Of a DNA stretch of 64,000 nucleotides, positions 44,330 to 54,519 are shown in pieces. The notes beneath the pieces were generated by a model. That model had not been told where the DNA came from. It made no database searches and worked only from the letters and a program-made list of their open reading frames with translations. A program made the position numbers and the translations under genes. The first letter of the stretch is position 1; each line of letters starts with the position of its first letter. The DNA comes from Phytophthora sp. 'mugwort' (taxonomy: Eukaryota > Oomycota > Peronosporomycetes > Peronosporales > Peronosporaceae): the NCBI GenBank assembly GCA_033558025.1, contig JAUCEF010000010.1, positions 211,001-275,000 on the forward strand. Direction: 5' to 3'.

Positions 44330-46249
44330 ATGGCACTGCATGGAGGAGGTTCGCGAACAACAATCCCACAACGTAAACGGAAGAAGGGCCCCGCCAGACA
44401 AGCTGCCGCATATCTTCGCGCAGTAGAGCAAGCAGATGACAAGATTGGGAATTTTTTGGGACACAAACTACGGTGGCAAGGAGTGGCAACAATCCGAAGG
44501 CGTCATGTTGCAGTTGAAACAGCAGGGACTATCCGAGCGCGAGATCAGGTCCATTATTCCTGTTGGTGGAAGCCGTATTTCGAGGCTGAGAAAGGTGCTT
44601 GAGGATGGAATTGACACATTTCACACAAGATGAGTACCTGCAAAGCCCTGGCACGCATTTCGTGAGCAGGACATGGATGATTTTAAGATTCACTGCGCTA
44701 CTTGGATACTTGAAGATGATTTCCCTGCGCTCACCACCGCCCACGTCAGTACTTTACAGAGCCGAAACTGACGTGGGTGGTCGTGCATTTTCGGTATGTG
44801 TATGATATTTTGCGCGCCAACCCCGATGCCAGAACGGTAAGCTACTCACGCTTCACTCAGTATGTGCACTATTACTACCGTGGCGTCCGCTTAACACGAA
44901 CGGCGGAAGACGTGTGTGATTGTTGTGATATTTTACTGTAACAGCCCGATATCACTGAAGATGAAAAAAGCAATGCTCTTAGAGAAGCGCACGCACCTCG
45001 ATGAAGCAATCGCCCAGCATCGCTTTGTCTCATCTTCTATTAAAGACTACACTGCTTTGCACGCACCAGAGCAGCTTCTGACCAATGTAGTCATTCCAGA
45101 CACGTTTGATGATAACGGCGACGTTGACGAACCTGATGACGACCGCGGCTCTGAATTTGATGTTCGAGTGGATGGAGACAGTCCGAGGCAATATTGCCTC
45201 TTTCAAATTCAAGCCGAGGATTCGGTAGGGGAATTTCGATGCGCATTACGGTCATTCTCGTCCTTCAGCTGACTACTTCAACAGCAACTTGCTCATCCAA
45301 AACTTTGTCGTTGCAGATATTTTAAACAAACGCAACAACGTGCACTTTTATGATGAACGTGCGCAAGGAAAGAACGCAGATGCACTCTGCAGCCTCCGTC
45401 TCCTCTATCATCTTTCGACTATAGAGAAAATGCTGGCAATGGAATACCAGCCGTGGAGATAAGTTTCGGCTTGCTTGACACCTGTGTTGGGCAAAACAAA
45501 TCCAAAGTAGTGATAATGTTTTTCGCTATGCTGTCAGTTGTGTTTCCGTACAAGAAGGTGGTTTTATGCTTTTTTTTCTTTCTGGTCACTCACACAATAT
45601 CGCGGACCGTGTCATCGCTTGGTGTTGTAATGCTATGCGTGGTCTCAACGTTTACGCACCCGATGGCACTGGTTGACAAAGTGAACACAGTGAAGAGTGT
45701 CAAAGGTATTTTTCTCGACCACAATGATCCCAAACGTCCATTTTTATCGAGTGGAGTGCACTTCTCTCAAGATATTTTACTCCGCCCCCTGCTGGCTTCA
45801 CTTGTTTGAGATAGACCAAGGTGTCTGCACGGCCCGCAAAATGGTGAATACGCCATATGATGATTCTATCACCTTCTCCATGATACCCCACAGCAACATT
45901 GTGGCTGTCCGGAAGGCGGTTTTGGCAAAGCTTTTTGGATCAAACATTATATAAGTATTTTGGAAGGATCCGTTCGCAGCGTGCAGCTCCCCCACCATTC
46001 AACCAATGACCTATCGACAAAGAAGATCAAGTCCTTGTCCGACAATTTTTTTTAATACCGCAAGAGCACCTCGGCTACTATCCTGCCGTGCCTGAAGCGA
46101 TCCTGAACGCCCCGGAGATTAACACCGAGCACATCGAAACATAACTTCCCAATACTGGTGCCGCCACAGGAAAACGTAAGCCCGGTCGATCTCACAAGAA
46201 GAAAGCGAAGCTGCGAGCTAAACAGCCTTCTATTCTGCAGTTTTTTTAG
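44330..46249 (+). pseudogene. oomycete repeat-family protein (GQNK/GHSHN signature) with C-terminal PIP-box-like motif, decayed
   Basis: A reading pieced together from three frames is nearly complete. It opens with MALHGGGSRTTIPQRKRKKG, then LKQQGLSEREIRSIIPVGGS, then a Cys motif (DVCDCCDI-like, about 44,912). Next come ADYFNSNLLIQNFVVADIL (about 45,273), FYDERAQGKNADALCSLRLL and DTCVGQNKSKVVIMFFAMLS (about 45,477-45,540). After these are SGHSHNIADRVIAWCCNAMR (about 45,590) and GVCTARKMVNTPYDDSITFS (about 45,820). It ends in a basic stretch and QPSILQFF at 46,223-46,246, immediately before a TAG. The GQNK...GHSHNxADR pair resembles DUF7869-type proteins, thought to be transposon-derived. At least five frame breaks are needed, so this copy is dead. 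The biochemical role of the family is not established. Confidence 0.65.
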
Positions 46250-46303
46250 CTCTGCAGCGAAGTAGAAGGATAAAGCAGTTTGACCTTTCATGACATTGGC
46301 TTT

Positions 46304-46371
46304 TACTAAATACCGGTAGATTTGCCAGCACCGGGGGCCGCCGGGCCAAACCGGCTTCAGGTATTTAGTAC
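46304..46371. repeat. short inverted repeat next to the GQNK-family pseudogene
   Basis: ACTAAATACCGGTAG (about 46,306-46,320) is repeated inverted with two mismatches as CTTCAGGTATTTAGT (about 46,353-46,367). The GC-rich loop contains CCGGGGGCCGCCGGG. It lies about 60 bp downstream of the pseudogene stop and could be part of the element's 3' end. Confidence 0.5.
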
Positions 46372-46656
46372 TGTACCAGTTTTATTTCTGAGACATCTAT
46401 TTGGGTTCCACAACCTGCAGTGCATTGCGTATTGTGTGAAAAAGCGCGAACTGGTTATGCCCAATATGCTGTCGAATGGGGAAGGTAGACCCGATAAATC
46501 TGCACGCAATCGAAGAGGATATTAAATTGTCAAAAAGCAGCAATATCGGTTGGAGTGCGAAGGAATGAGTACGCAAGATAAACGCGTTGTGTACAAAATC
46601 AATCCTTACATTGCCTAAACAGGCATCTATTGCACACAAAGTTCAAAGTGATAAGG

Positions 46657-47733
46657 TTAGATGTGGAGCTCCTGCCCACGGAACTGCGGCAGGTCGTTGG
46701 AGAGTCTTCGCAGCTCTTGTAGCAACGGCGTCTGCTCATCTGCCTTCGTGATCCCCCACGCCGGCGGCGTCGACTGGTGCTGCCTCTTGACGTTCATCAT
46801 GTAAATAACCAACGCCCCCGGAATAAGCTCTGGAATCGCGTAGAAGAGCCACGGGTTCGACACGTGCGGGTCGAAGACGTCGATGGCCGGCATGGAGAAG
46901 AGCAGCAGCAAGCTGCGGTAGAAGAAGAGCAGCGACGACACGGCGCCAATCAGCGACAGTCTCGAAGCGATAGTAGCCGCCAGGGACGAGAACTCGATCT
47001 TGAGCAGCACGGCGCGCAGTTGGAGCGAGCACCTGGCGAGCATGACGGCCAACAGGAAGAAACACAGAGCCACGAAACCATACTCCATCTCGAACAGCAC
47101 CATTTTCTCCCCGGGGAACAGAGTCTTGAGCACCAGTAGAGCGCATTCTACCAGGTAGATCCAGACGTTGGCCACGAGAAATAGTTTTCTGGATCGGCCA
47201 GACCGTTGCGCGCCAGCTCCGCGTGTGTACTCAGCGATGACGGACTGGTTGGCGGCTACTCTGGCCAGCGGCTTCTCGGCGCGCCGCGCTTGCGCTCGCA
47301 CGTCCTCCCAAAAACGGAGCAGTAGCGTGAAGGCCGAGAAGTATAGCAGTGTGGCAAGCTTACCGAAGCTCGTGACGCCCAGCACGTAGATGTCGATGTC
47401 CGTGGGCAGCAGAGGCGTCACGAACACCATGTGCTCGTAGCGGAAGTTGGGCGCTGAGCCCTCCACCCACTGGAACATGTGCATGTTGCTGAGCACGAGC
47501 CACGCAATGCGCGAGAAGTAGGCGAAACTCAGGAACGTCGGGAACCAACGCATGCGCTTGACCGGCAGCAGGTGCGTGGCGTGGCCGTGCTCGCCCAGGC
47601 GCCCGCGCTGGATGCTAACCGACAGCGTGTAGGCCAGTACGGCCGCGTAGCAGTAGGCCGCACCAGCCGCAGCCGACTGCGTGTAGAAGCAGTGACGCGC
47701 GCCGAACAGGCAGATCTTGTTGAGCAGCTCCAT
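46657..47733 (-). CDS. TOM1/THH1/GPR137-like multi-pass membrane protein (358 aa)
   Basis: The protein has about seven hydrophobic helices, with a signature near the last one (NPWLFYAIPELIPGALVIYM). This resembles the E-x-I/L-P motif of the THH1/TOM1/TOM3 and GPR137 group, which are endolysosomal or vacuolar seven-helix proteins. A charged loop (WEDVRAQARRAEKPLARVAA) lies between helices and the C-terminal tail is short and polar. The ATG at 47,733 starts directly before hydrophobic segments. Expected in an internal membrane. The function in oomycetes is unknown. An Inr-like TTCATTATC occurs about 25-30 bp upstream. It shares strand and orientation with the protease gene, 253 bp upstream. Single exon. 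Confidence 0.62.
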   Translation of the reverse strand: MELLNKICLFGARHCFYTQSAAAGAAYCYAAVLAYTLSVSIQRGRLGEHGHATHLLPVKRMRWFPTFLSFAYFSRIAWLVLSNMHMFQWVEGSAPNFRYEHMVFVTPLLPTDIDIYVLGVTSFGKLATLLYFSAFTLLLRFWEDVRAQARRAEKPLARVAANQSVIAEYTRGAGAQRSGRSRKLFLVANVWIYLVECALLVLKTLFPGEKMVLFEMEYGFVALCFFLLAVMLARCSLQLRAVLLKIEFSSLAATIASRLSLIGAVSSLLFFYRSLLLLFSMPAIDVFDPHVSNPWLFYAIPELIPGALVIYMMNVKRQHQSTPPAWGITKADEQTPLLQELRRLSNDLPQFRGQELHI

Positions 47734-47986
47734 GGCCGGCGGGCAGCGCTAGACGATAATGAAGACCTTTAGTTCGATGTTTCTCTGCCGAAAACGACTA
47801 ACCGTGTTGCATAAATTGCCAGATTCCGTATGTTTGCATGCAAAAATGCACTAAAGACGCGTGAAAATTGAAAATGTACAAGTCAAAGGGTGGACCAATT
47901 GCTTGCGATGCTTTTGGTGGCGATAGCTACATATATTTATTGTTCCAGTTATTTGTACACTGTTTATTGCTAACTGTTCTATCTGT

Positions 47987-49726
47987 CTACACGTCCAAGC
48001 ACACGCTCCTGCGTCTTGACGGCGCTGCTGCTGCACGGGGCGACTCGGGCTCCGAGTCTGGCTCCTCGGAGACTTCGTCGGATGCGTTGCAGTCGGGATT
48101 GTCATTGCTGGGCTGTCCGATCTGCTGCGCTTGATACGAGCTCCGACGACTCGAACCCAACTTGGACTCGGATTGTTGTCGTCTTCGGCTTTTGTCCCTG
48201 GGGCCGCAGAACCAGTCGAGCACCTTCTCGACGTCGGACGACGGCACCACCAGGATGAGCCACAGCAGTGCAAACGCCACCACCAGCAACAGCACGCCGA
48301 TTCCCAAATACACTCGCGACCAAAAGACCCAGCCAGCTCGCCACACTGAGGCCTCAGCGTCCGAGAAATGCGCTGAGTGGAATTGGAACTTGGGCGCCCA
48401 ACCTCCAGAGCAGACATTGGCAGCGCCTTCTCCGCTAGATGACGCCGTGTCCACACAGGCAAACCCAACTGTATTGCGTTCCGAGTCGAACTGCACGTAG
48501 TACGCGCGCAGGAACGTCACACCGAGCACCACAACGTCCTCGTGCTCTTTACTGTGCGGTACGTTGGTAGTCATTGCCGACGCAGCAGGAGTAGGCAACT
48601 TACTCTTGTTCTTCTTCGACGTAAACAGCGCGTGCACGTCAAGCTGCGGAACGCAGGTCGAGTCATCGCAACGCGCGTAGTCCGTGCCCTGGAGCACGAG
48701 CGTCTGCGTCTTTAACTGCGAGTTAGCGGACGCTTCCTCTATCACCAAACCAAACCGCAACGCGGGGAACATCTCCGCTGTGCAATCTGTGCAGGCATAG
48801 CCGCTCACCGCATGTGGATCTGCACGGAGTTCTCGGCCGTGTTGTACACGTAGATGCTGCTGGATTTCAGCAATCGTGGCATCAAAGGCGCGTCGCGGAA
48901 GCAGAAGCAGCGACGTGCCAGAGTCCACTATCGCCACAGCCGCCGAGACCGCAACGATGCCCTCTCCAGCAATCTGCTTTGATCGGGAATCAATGCTTTC
49001 AACTGTAAGTCGATGCAGCCGAATGGCCCAGAAACCGTGTTGGCGTCGACTGGACGGGTACCTCACGAGTGGGAAGTAGTGCCAGTGGACATGCGACTGG
49101 TTCGCCTGTGGCATGTGTGCGACTGGCAGTGAGTCGTCCACACCGCCGAAAATGAGTTGCGCCGGCGGTAGCGCGCCGGGCAGTGGGTTAATGTAGATGG
49201 AGAAGCGCTGCAGTCTTGGGTCCGATTTAAGTAAACTGGGCTTGGTAATGAGTGCCAGCGCCTCAAGACCAAGTCCCACGATGCCGTCGGCCTGGAAGCG
49301 CTGCAGTCGCTTGGTGGTCTTGCTGGCGCTGCCCATGTGTACCCTTGAGAGCGTCAAAGGTTCGGCCTGAGCATCGCCACCAAAGAGCGAGATCTGCTCG
49401 CGCACGACGTGGCCAGAGGCGTTGCCGCTGCCGTACTCGAGGCGAAAGGGTTCGTGCAACGGCTCGTGCGAGCGCGAGACGGCGGCGTGGTAGCGTCTGG
49501 AGCCGGCACAGTCCGCGCACTGGGTCTCGGGCAGCCAAATGTCGCTCGAGCCTGTATCGAAGATGACCTGGAAGCGCTGCGGAGGCGACCCGACGCCGAT
49601 TGAGCCGAAGAACTGCATCTGGTCGTAATTCTCCAGCGGGATGCGCAGCAGCTCCGGGCTGGAGGCGGTGGCGACGGTGGTGACCAGCAGCGACAGCACC
49701 GCGAGGCGGAGGCGGCGAGGCCCCAT
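47987..49726 (-). CDS. membrane-anchored pepsin-type (A1) aspartic protease (579 aa)
   Basis: Signal peptide at residues 1-22 (MGPRRLRLAVLSLLVTTVAT). The first catalytic motif is FDTGSSDIW, with Asp57, and the second is VDSGTSLLLLP, near residue 265. The flap region (FRLEYGSGNASGHV), the IVGLGLEAL block and the FLRAYYVQFDSERNTVGFAC block complete a two-lobed pepsin fold. Almost no propeptide lies between the signal peptide and the first strand (LLRIPLENYDQMQFFGSIGV), unlike pepsin zymogens. Near residue 475-497 a transmembrane helix (VYLGIGVLLLVVAFALLWLI) is followed by an 80-odd-residue Ser/Glu-rich cytosolic tail. The catalytic lobes should face outside or the lumen. Several oomycete aspartic proteases have such anchors. 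Single exon. Confidence 0.9.
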   Translation of the reverse strand: MGPRRLRLAVLSLLVTTVATASSPELLRIPLENYDQMQFFGSIGVGSPPQRFQVIFDTGSSDIWLPETQCADCAGSRRYHAAVSRSHEPLHEPFRLEYGSGNASGHVVREQISLFGGDAQAEPLTLSRVHMGSASKTTKRLQRFQADGIVGLGLEALALITKPSLLKSDPRLQRFSIYINPLPGALPPAQLIFGGVDDSLPVAHMPQANQSHVHWHYFPLVRYPSSRRQHGFWAIRLHRLTVESIDSRSKQIAGEGIVAVSAAVAIVDSGTSLLLLPRRAFDATIAEIQQHLRVQHGRELRADPHAVSGYACTDCTAEMFPALRFGLVIEEASANSQLKTQTLVLQGTDYARCDDSTCVPQLDVHALFTSKKNKSKLPTPAASAMTTNVPHSKEHEDVVVLGVTFLRAYYVQFDSERNTVGFACVDTASSSGEGAANVCSGGWAPKFQFHSAHFSDAEASVWRAGWVFWSRVYLGIGVLLLVVAFALLWLILVVPSSDVEKVLDWFCGPRDKSRRRQQSESKLGSSRRSSYQAQQIGQPSNDNPDCNASDEVSEEPDSEPESPRAAAAPSRRRSVCLDV

Positions 49727-50615
49727 ACGGCCTGGCGGCGAGCTTGATGGAGACTTACTGGGGCCTGATGGAGCTGCTGGCTTCCTGTCAAGAGACAGAT
49801 CTCTCGTGACTAATGGGATCTAGAACTTTATCTTGTATTCATCTAAGTTTCGTACTGTTCACCTTGAATCCAAGTGTATTTGTGTCACATCGGTTTGTAC
49901 AACTATTTACCCTTGCAAAACCGATACATCTACTTTCCTCAACGATGTGCTTCAAACAGAAAAATGGGCAGTCGGTGATGTTAGCAAACCCTTCTGCGCC
50001 CGACAGGATCAGAGCAAGTGACCTTCCTCGCGACATCACGCTTCGCTTGAACTTGAGTGCGAGACTACCGTAGGTCACAGACTCGAGGTTATTATATCAT
50101 AATTCAAAGGCGCCCATACCATCAGCTCCAGGTTGCCTCTTCAACTACCACTTCGAAAGCATCCGCCGGTAATCTACTGCTATGGTATCACGGTATATGT
50201 CTCCCATGCAAATGAGCTGCTGGATGGCACTCACCCACATGCATCATAGTAGGCCTGCCATTGGTTGCCGAAAGTGCTGTGCACAGCCAGCATCTACGGG
50301 TGTCGCTGCGACGACGTGCTCTTCTGTAAAATATGCTTGGAAGTAGCCACTTCCTACTCGCCGTTTGCAGCTTCTTGATCCCGTTCGAGCAATTCCCGCA
50401 GCTCCACCAACCAGCTGCTCTGCTATTGTCGCTTAATGCTGACACTCGCTTTCTTGCGGCTCTCTACAATCGCAAGTCGTTCTCGAGGCGAGAATCTCGG
50501 TGGAGCCGTTGCCGATCGTCAGGTCGAGTGACGAAAGCGGTTGCCTTACCACTTCAACATAAGTAGACTGAAAGTGTTTCATGTTGTACCAAGTGCCACT
50601 CACTATTCGATAGAC
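49727..50615. other. intergenic region between protease 5' end and transporter 3' end
   Basis: No convincing ORF or repeat. The protease promoter should be near 49,735-49,900. No strong Inr was recognised. Confidence 0.5.
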
Positions 50616-52895
50616 CTACATGGCAAACTGGTGCGCGTACATGCGCCCTTCGTCCGTACTGGCCGCCATCCGCACTAGCATCAGATTGGTAGCCGTGTTG
50701 GTGAGTGCTTGCAATCTCCCTATAATCAGCATGACGCCGCTCATGGCGATCGGCGTGGGTGGCAGGTCTTCGCTGCCGCAGAAGCCGCGCCAGACTGTCA
50801 CAAAGTACACGATATGTGACTGCAGCAGCGCAGTGTCGCCGAAGCTCGCGACAACTGTGTAGCCAAAGAGCTGAGCACTGTTGCTGAAGGTTAATGGCAA
50901 CCCGCAGTCTGTATAACTGACCACCCACATCAGTATGACTGGGAGCCCCATCGCCTGGGCGAGACGGTTGCACGCCGACAATACTGGGAATAGCGCGCCG
51001 AAGACGGCCGGCGGCACTTCACGCGAGCGCAGCACGCTCTTTGTAGCGATAGCCAAGGGCAGCACTGACGACTGCAGTATAACGCTGTAGAGCAGCGCCG
51101 GCAGCACCTTGAGCAGCCATCCGAACGGCTGACGACGCGTCACCCAGAAGAAAAGGAGCGGACACAGTACGAGGCTCTGGATGGCGCACATGAGCAATGC
51201 CGCGAGACACCATTTCCCAGCAAACGACGCCAGTTTGGCGTTCGCAGGGTCAACAAGGATAGACCCGACGGTGAGTGGCAGGATAGCGAAAAGCGCCAGC
51301 GACTGCAGCCAGTCCAAGATCGTGAACAGCGCGGCGTACAAGTGCATGAAGAGTCTCAGGAGCGGGTTGCGTCTGGCATCGCCATGATCGCGGCCCACGC
51401 CACCGCCGCGGAAACTACGCGTGACGGCGACGCCCAGCACGGTGGCAATCACCATCGAGCTAATGTAGTAGTCGGCACTTAACGCCTGAATAGCGTTGTT
51501 CGGAACGTAGCGATCACTTAAGTGGAAGAAATACTGCGTCAAACTCAGCTGCTCGATGGACTCAGGTAAGCCCAGTACGGCATTCACATCCACAAAGCTT
51601 GGGAACACTGCAGCCGTGCTGTTAACGTCGTCAAAGCTGTCGGAATTGCAAACGAGTGACGTGCCATTCAGCTCGAGGTACTTCGAGTTGCTGCATTGAA
51701 AGCCAAAGTGAGTGGCAGAGATCTCGAAGGCGAGTTCGTCAGTCTGCTTTAGATAAGAGCGAAGAGCTCCAGCTACAGCGATGGCCATCACCACTGAGAC
51801 GAGGCATGTCACGAGATAGAAGCCAAATGTCTTGAGCCAGAGGCGTCCTAGAGCTCCTCGTGCAGTTAATGTAGACACGGAGAAGATCACCTGGCAGACC
51901 CCCATGGGTACGGCAGTGCAGTTAACGATGCGAATGTAGACAGTGCCCACTTTGTTGAGCCAGTAGCCGTAGGCGTCGGGTGGATCAGCTGAGAGAACAG
52001 CAAAACCGATGCCAAAGCCTGCGCCCATGAGCAGAATCAATAGAATTGAGTTCATGGACCGAGGCAGATCTTGTAGCGCTTGAAAGTGGATCTCATCGAA
52101 TGGTGTCGAGTCTCTATCCTGCTCCGATGGTGACCGGGTAGGCCGAGATACTGGAGGTTCCCCCGGTGGCGTGCCAAGGATATCGTACGCATCGACGGGG
52201 GTACCGAGTGGTGCGTCCCGTGGTGCTGCACCCTTGAAGTTTGTGCGGACGGTTGGCTCCGGGGTCCTTGAAGGACGTCCGTATGGTGCTTCACCAGCGA
52301 AAGCAACACCACCGCCGCCACCTCCAAGGCTGCCACGGAGATATTGGTAGAATGAGGTCGACGAGAGGCTGACAGCCTCGTAGGCACCTGGGAAGCGCTG
52401 CTGTTGCTCCTGGATCTGCTCCTGTTGCTGTCGCTGCAGCGTTTGAAGTCGCTGGTTCTGTTGATGGAGCTGCTGCAAGTGAAGCGGTTGCTTCATCTGC
52501 GGATGCGTCGGCTCGTACTCTGAAGTAGCTGTGTCGACGCTTACGAAGCTGTTGAAAGCGGTTCGATTGCGATAGGACGGGAACGTGACTTCCTCGTCGA
52601 CGTCCTCGTGCAACTCGCCCGGGTCTGACAAGATGGACTCGAAGCCGTCACTGCCTAGTGAGATGCGGTAGCTGGTGCGTTCCACGCACATGACCTCGTC
52701 CGTGTCGTACAGGCTGACATCGAGCTCGCTGTGAGTGTCGGCGTCGTCGATCTCGCTGTCTTCATAAATGACGTGGCGTGGCTTACTCCTTCGCCCCAGA
52801 CTGTTGATGCTGTCAACGCTACCGGGGCCGATGCTCATCTCAGACTCGGACTCCGACACACTCTCGCGCCGGGACGACGTGCTTCTCCCGCTCAT
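50616..52895 (-). CDS. dicarboxylate/amino acid:cation symporter (SDF/SLC1) family-like membrane protein (759 aa)
   Basis: The first ~285 residues are polar: a Ser/Glu-rich acidic start (SVSESESEMSIGPGSVDSIN), a Gln-rich stretch near residue 135-170, and Pro-rich text. About ten hydrophobic segments follow. The N-terminal membrane part matches the SDF family pattern (GYWLNKVGTVYIRIVNCTAV then PMGVCQVIFSVSTL and GRLWLKTFGFYLVTCLVSVV). A large loop with N-glycosylation sequons (NGTS, NSTA) sits where SLC1 proteins have one. The C-terminal LTNTATNLMLVRMA matches the family's last helix. The NMDGT substrate/sodium motif is not preserved (NRLAQAMGL in its place), so substrate and even transport activity are uncertain. 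Expected at the plasma membrane. Single exon. Confidence 0.72.
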   Translation of the reverse strand: MSGRSTSSRRESVSESESEMSIGPGSVDSINSLGRRSKPRHVIYEDSEIDDADTHSELDVSLYDTDEVMCVERTSYRISLGSDGFESILSDPGELHEDVDEEVTFPSYRNRTAFNSFVSVDTATSEYEPTHPQMKQPLHLQQLHQQNQRLQTLQRQQQEQIQEQQQRFPGAYEAVSLSSTSFYQYLRGSLGGGGGGVAFAGEAPYGRPSRTPEPTVRTNFKGAAPRDAPLGTPVDAYDILGTPPGEPPVSRPTRSPSEQDRDSTPFDEIHFQALQDLPRSMNSILLILLMGAGFGIGFAVLSADPPDAYGYWLNKVGTVYIRIVNCTAVPMGVCQVIFSVSTLTARGALGRLWLKTFGFYLVTCLVSVVMAIAVAGALRSYLKQTDELAFEISATHFGFQCSNSKYLELNGTSLVCNSDSFDDVNSTAAVFPSFVDVNAVLGLPESIEQLSLTQYFFHLSDRYVPNNAIQALSADYYISSMVIATVLGVAVTRSFRGGGVGRDHGDARRNPLLRLFMHLYAALFTILDWLQSLALFAILPLTVGSILVDPANAKLASFAGKWCLAALLMCAIQSLVLCPLLFFWVTRRQPFGWLLKVLPALLYSVILQSSVLPLAIATKSVLRSREVPPAVFGALFPVLSACNRLAQAMGLPVILMWVVSYTDCGLPLTFSNSAQLFGYTVVASFGDTALLQSHIVYFVTVWRGFCGSEDLPPTPIAMSGVMLIIGRLQALTNTATNLMLVRMAASTDEGRMYAHQFAM

Positions 52896-54390
52896 GGCTG
52901 TGCGTGTGTAGGAACTAACACACGAGGCGTCGCTGCTGCTGGTTCCTTAGTGCTGCTGCACTGCAGCCCAGCGCATAACGCCGTAGCGGCATATTTAGAT
53001 AGCGATGGCAACGTGCAAGTAACGGACCGCGATGTTGAAGTGGTCCTGCCTCTTCGATACATGGCTACACCCGTATGTCAATTCGACGATCATCCATTAC
53101 CTTTCAGTCGTGCGTCGAGAACGCATGTTCGTGGGTTACGTCATGACCATGCTCGTCGCTGGTCCCAGCTTAGCGGAAGGCGTGCGAAGGCGCCCAACTC
53201 GGCCAGAAGACGACGGCGAGACCGGTCCTTCCATTCGTGGTGTGGCGTTCCACCCGCCAGCCGAGCGGTCACACGTGAGTCGCCCTCGATGTTGTTCTCT
53301 CGAGCTGGAGCCGTTCCAAAGCTCGCGCAGAAGCTGCTCGTTAAGCAGCGCAGAGGACAGCTCTTATTGAAAGCCCCACCGTATTTGTAAGGAGGATGAC
53401 CGCCAGGCAGCTCGTAGTTGATCTTTACAGAGAGCTGCTCGCGTCGTCCGCCCTATCCGGGGCGAAACTACCACTTCGTAGAAGATAAGAATGGTATTAC
53501 AAGGTAGTGGGGTTGAAACACGGGACCACAATTTTCTGCGGCGACGGCACCCTCTGTGCCGATCTTGCAGCAGCAAGATGTCGGAGGAGGCGTCGAGTCA
53601 GCGCAGGTAGTCGGTCCACGCGACCAACTGTAGTCGAGCTGCATTTTTGCAATCGCGTGCGTCAATTGCGTGCGTGTAGTGTGGTCGAGGCTGGTGATAC
53701 GAGGTGGACACTGTATTGCCTAACCTGTCTCGGCGCAGGTGGCAACACCGCGTTAGGCCATGTCAGCCATAAGGCCAATCGCCTGCAGCTACGGCGGAAC
53801 GTTCTCCACCGCTGGGTTAATGATGAGCTAACGGCATAGGGCAACGACAGCTATAGCTATTTGACTGCTGAAGTCAACACCAAAACCGACTTTTGCTGCT
53901 GGCAACCTGGCAGTTTTGCCTTCCAGCGAGATGGTTCGTGTCAACCTTAACATAAGTATGACTAGCATGTAGCGTCTAGATCCAAGATGTGATCCTGCCT
54001 ACAAAGAGATCAAAGGCCAAAGTCTCCGCTTGCATTGTTGTCATTGCCAATTGCCGCCGTCGGTGCGAAATTGCACTGGCGCCAGCCGGCCGGGCAGAGC
54101 CACAAGGCGCCGCCGGCGGCGGCATCTGTTGCTTCTGGGTGGGATACGGGGCGCGCGATTCGGCGACGTCGTCCGAATTCAGAAAATAAGCTAAGCTTAA
54201 GTAGCGGAGACTCAAGGGAGCCAGCGGCGGGGCTGTCGCTACACATGGTCGTGCACGGCGCACGCGCATAAGACAAGGCTCGGCATAGTGAAAACAAGTT
54301 TTCCTGCAGGATAAGCCCCTGTGCGAGAGAGCACTCCCTGCCGCTCCCCTGCATCGTTGGCTCGCGCGCGCGGAATGCTCGCCTCTGCGC
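52896..54390. other. intergenic region between divergent transporter and mucin-like genes
   Basis: Open frames here (for example 52,731-53,390 and 53,507-53,839 forward, 53,976-54,605 reverse) overlap real genes or lack any protein signal. The right end contains the mucin-like gene's promoter. Confidence 0.5.
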
Positions 54391-54412
54391 TCCTCATTCC
54401 CCAATTTCCTCC
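54391..54412 (+). promoter_or_regulatory. Inr plus FPR core promoter of the mucin-like gene
   Basis: TCCTCATTCCCCAATTTCCT fits the classical oomycete core promoter closely: initiator TCAYTYY followed by the flanking element with WTTT-C. It predicts a transcription start near 54,395 and a 5' leader of about 125 bp. Confidence 0.75.
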
Positions 54413-54519
54413 CGAGTGCGAAGTGCCAAACAAGCATCGTCCCTGGTTGGAGATTCCCGTACTCCGTTCTAGTCTTCAACAGCGTGTTTTTTCGTCTCCT
54501 GTTACTGTAAACCATCACC

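Noticed and set aside
52731..53390. 219-codon forward ORF overlapping the start of the symporter-like gene
   Set aside because: It is antisense to a well-supported coding region and low in protein-like features.
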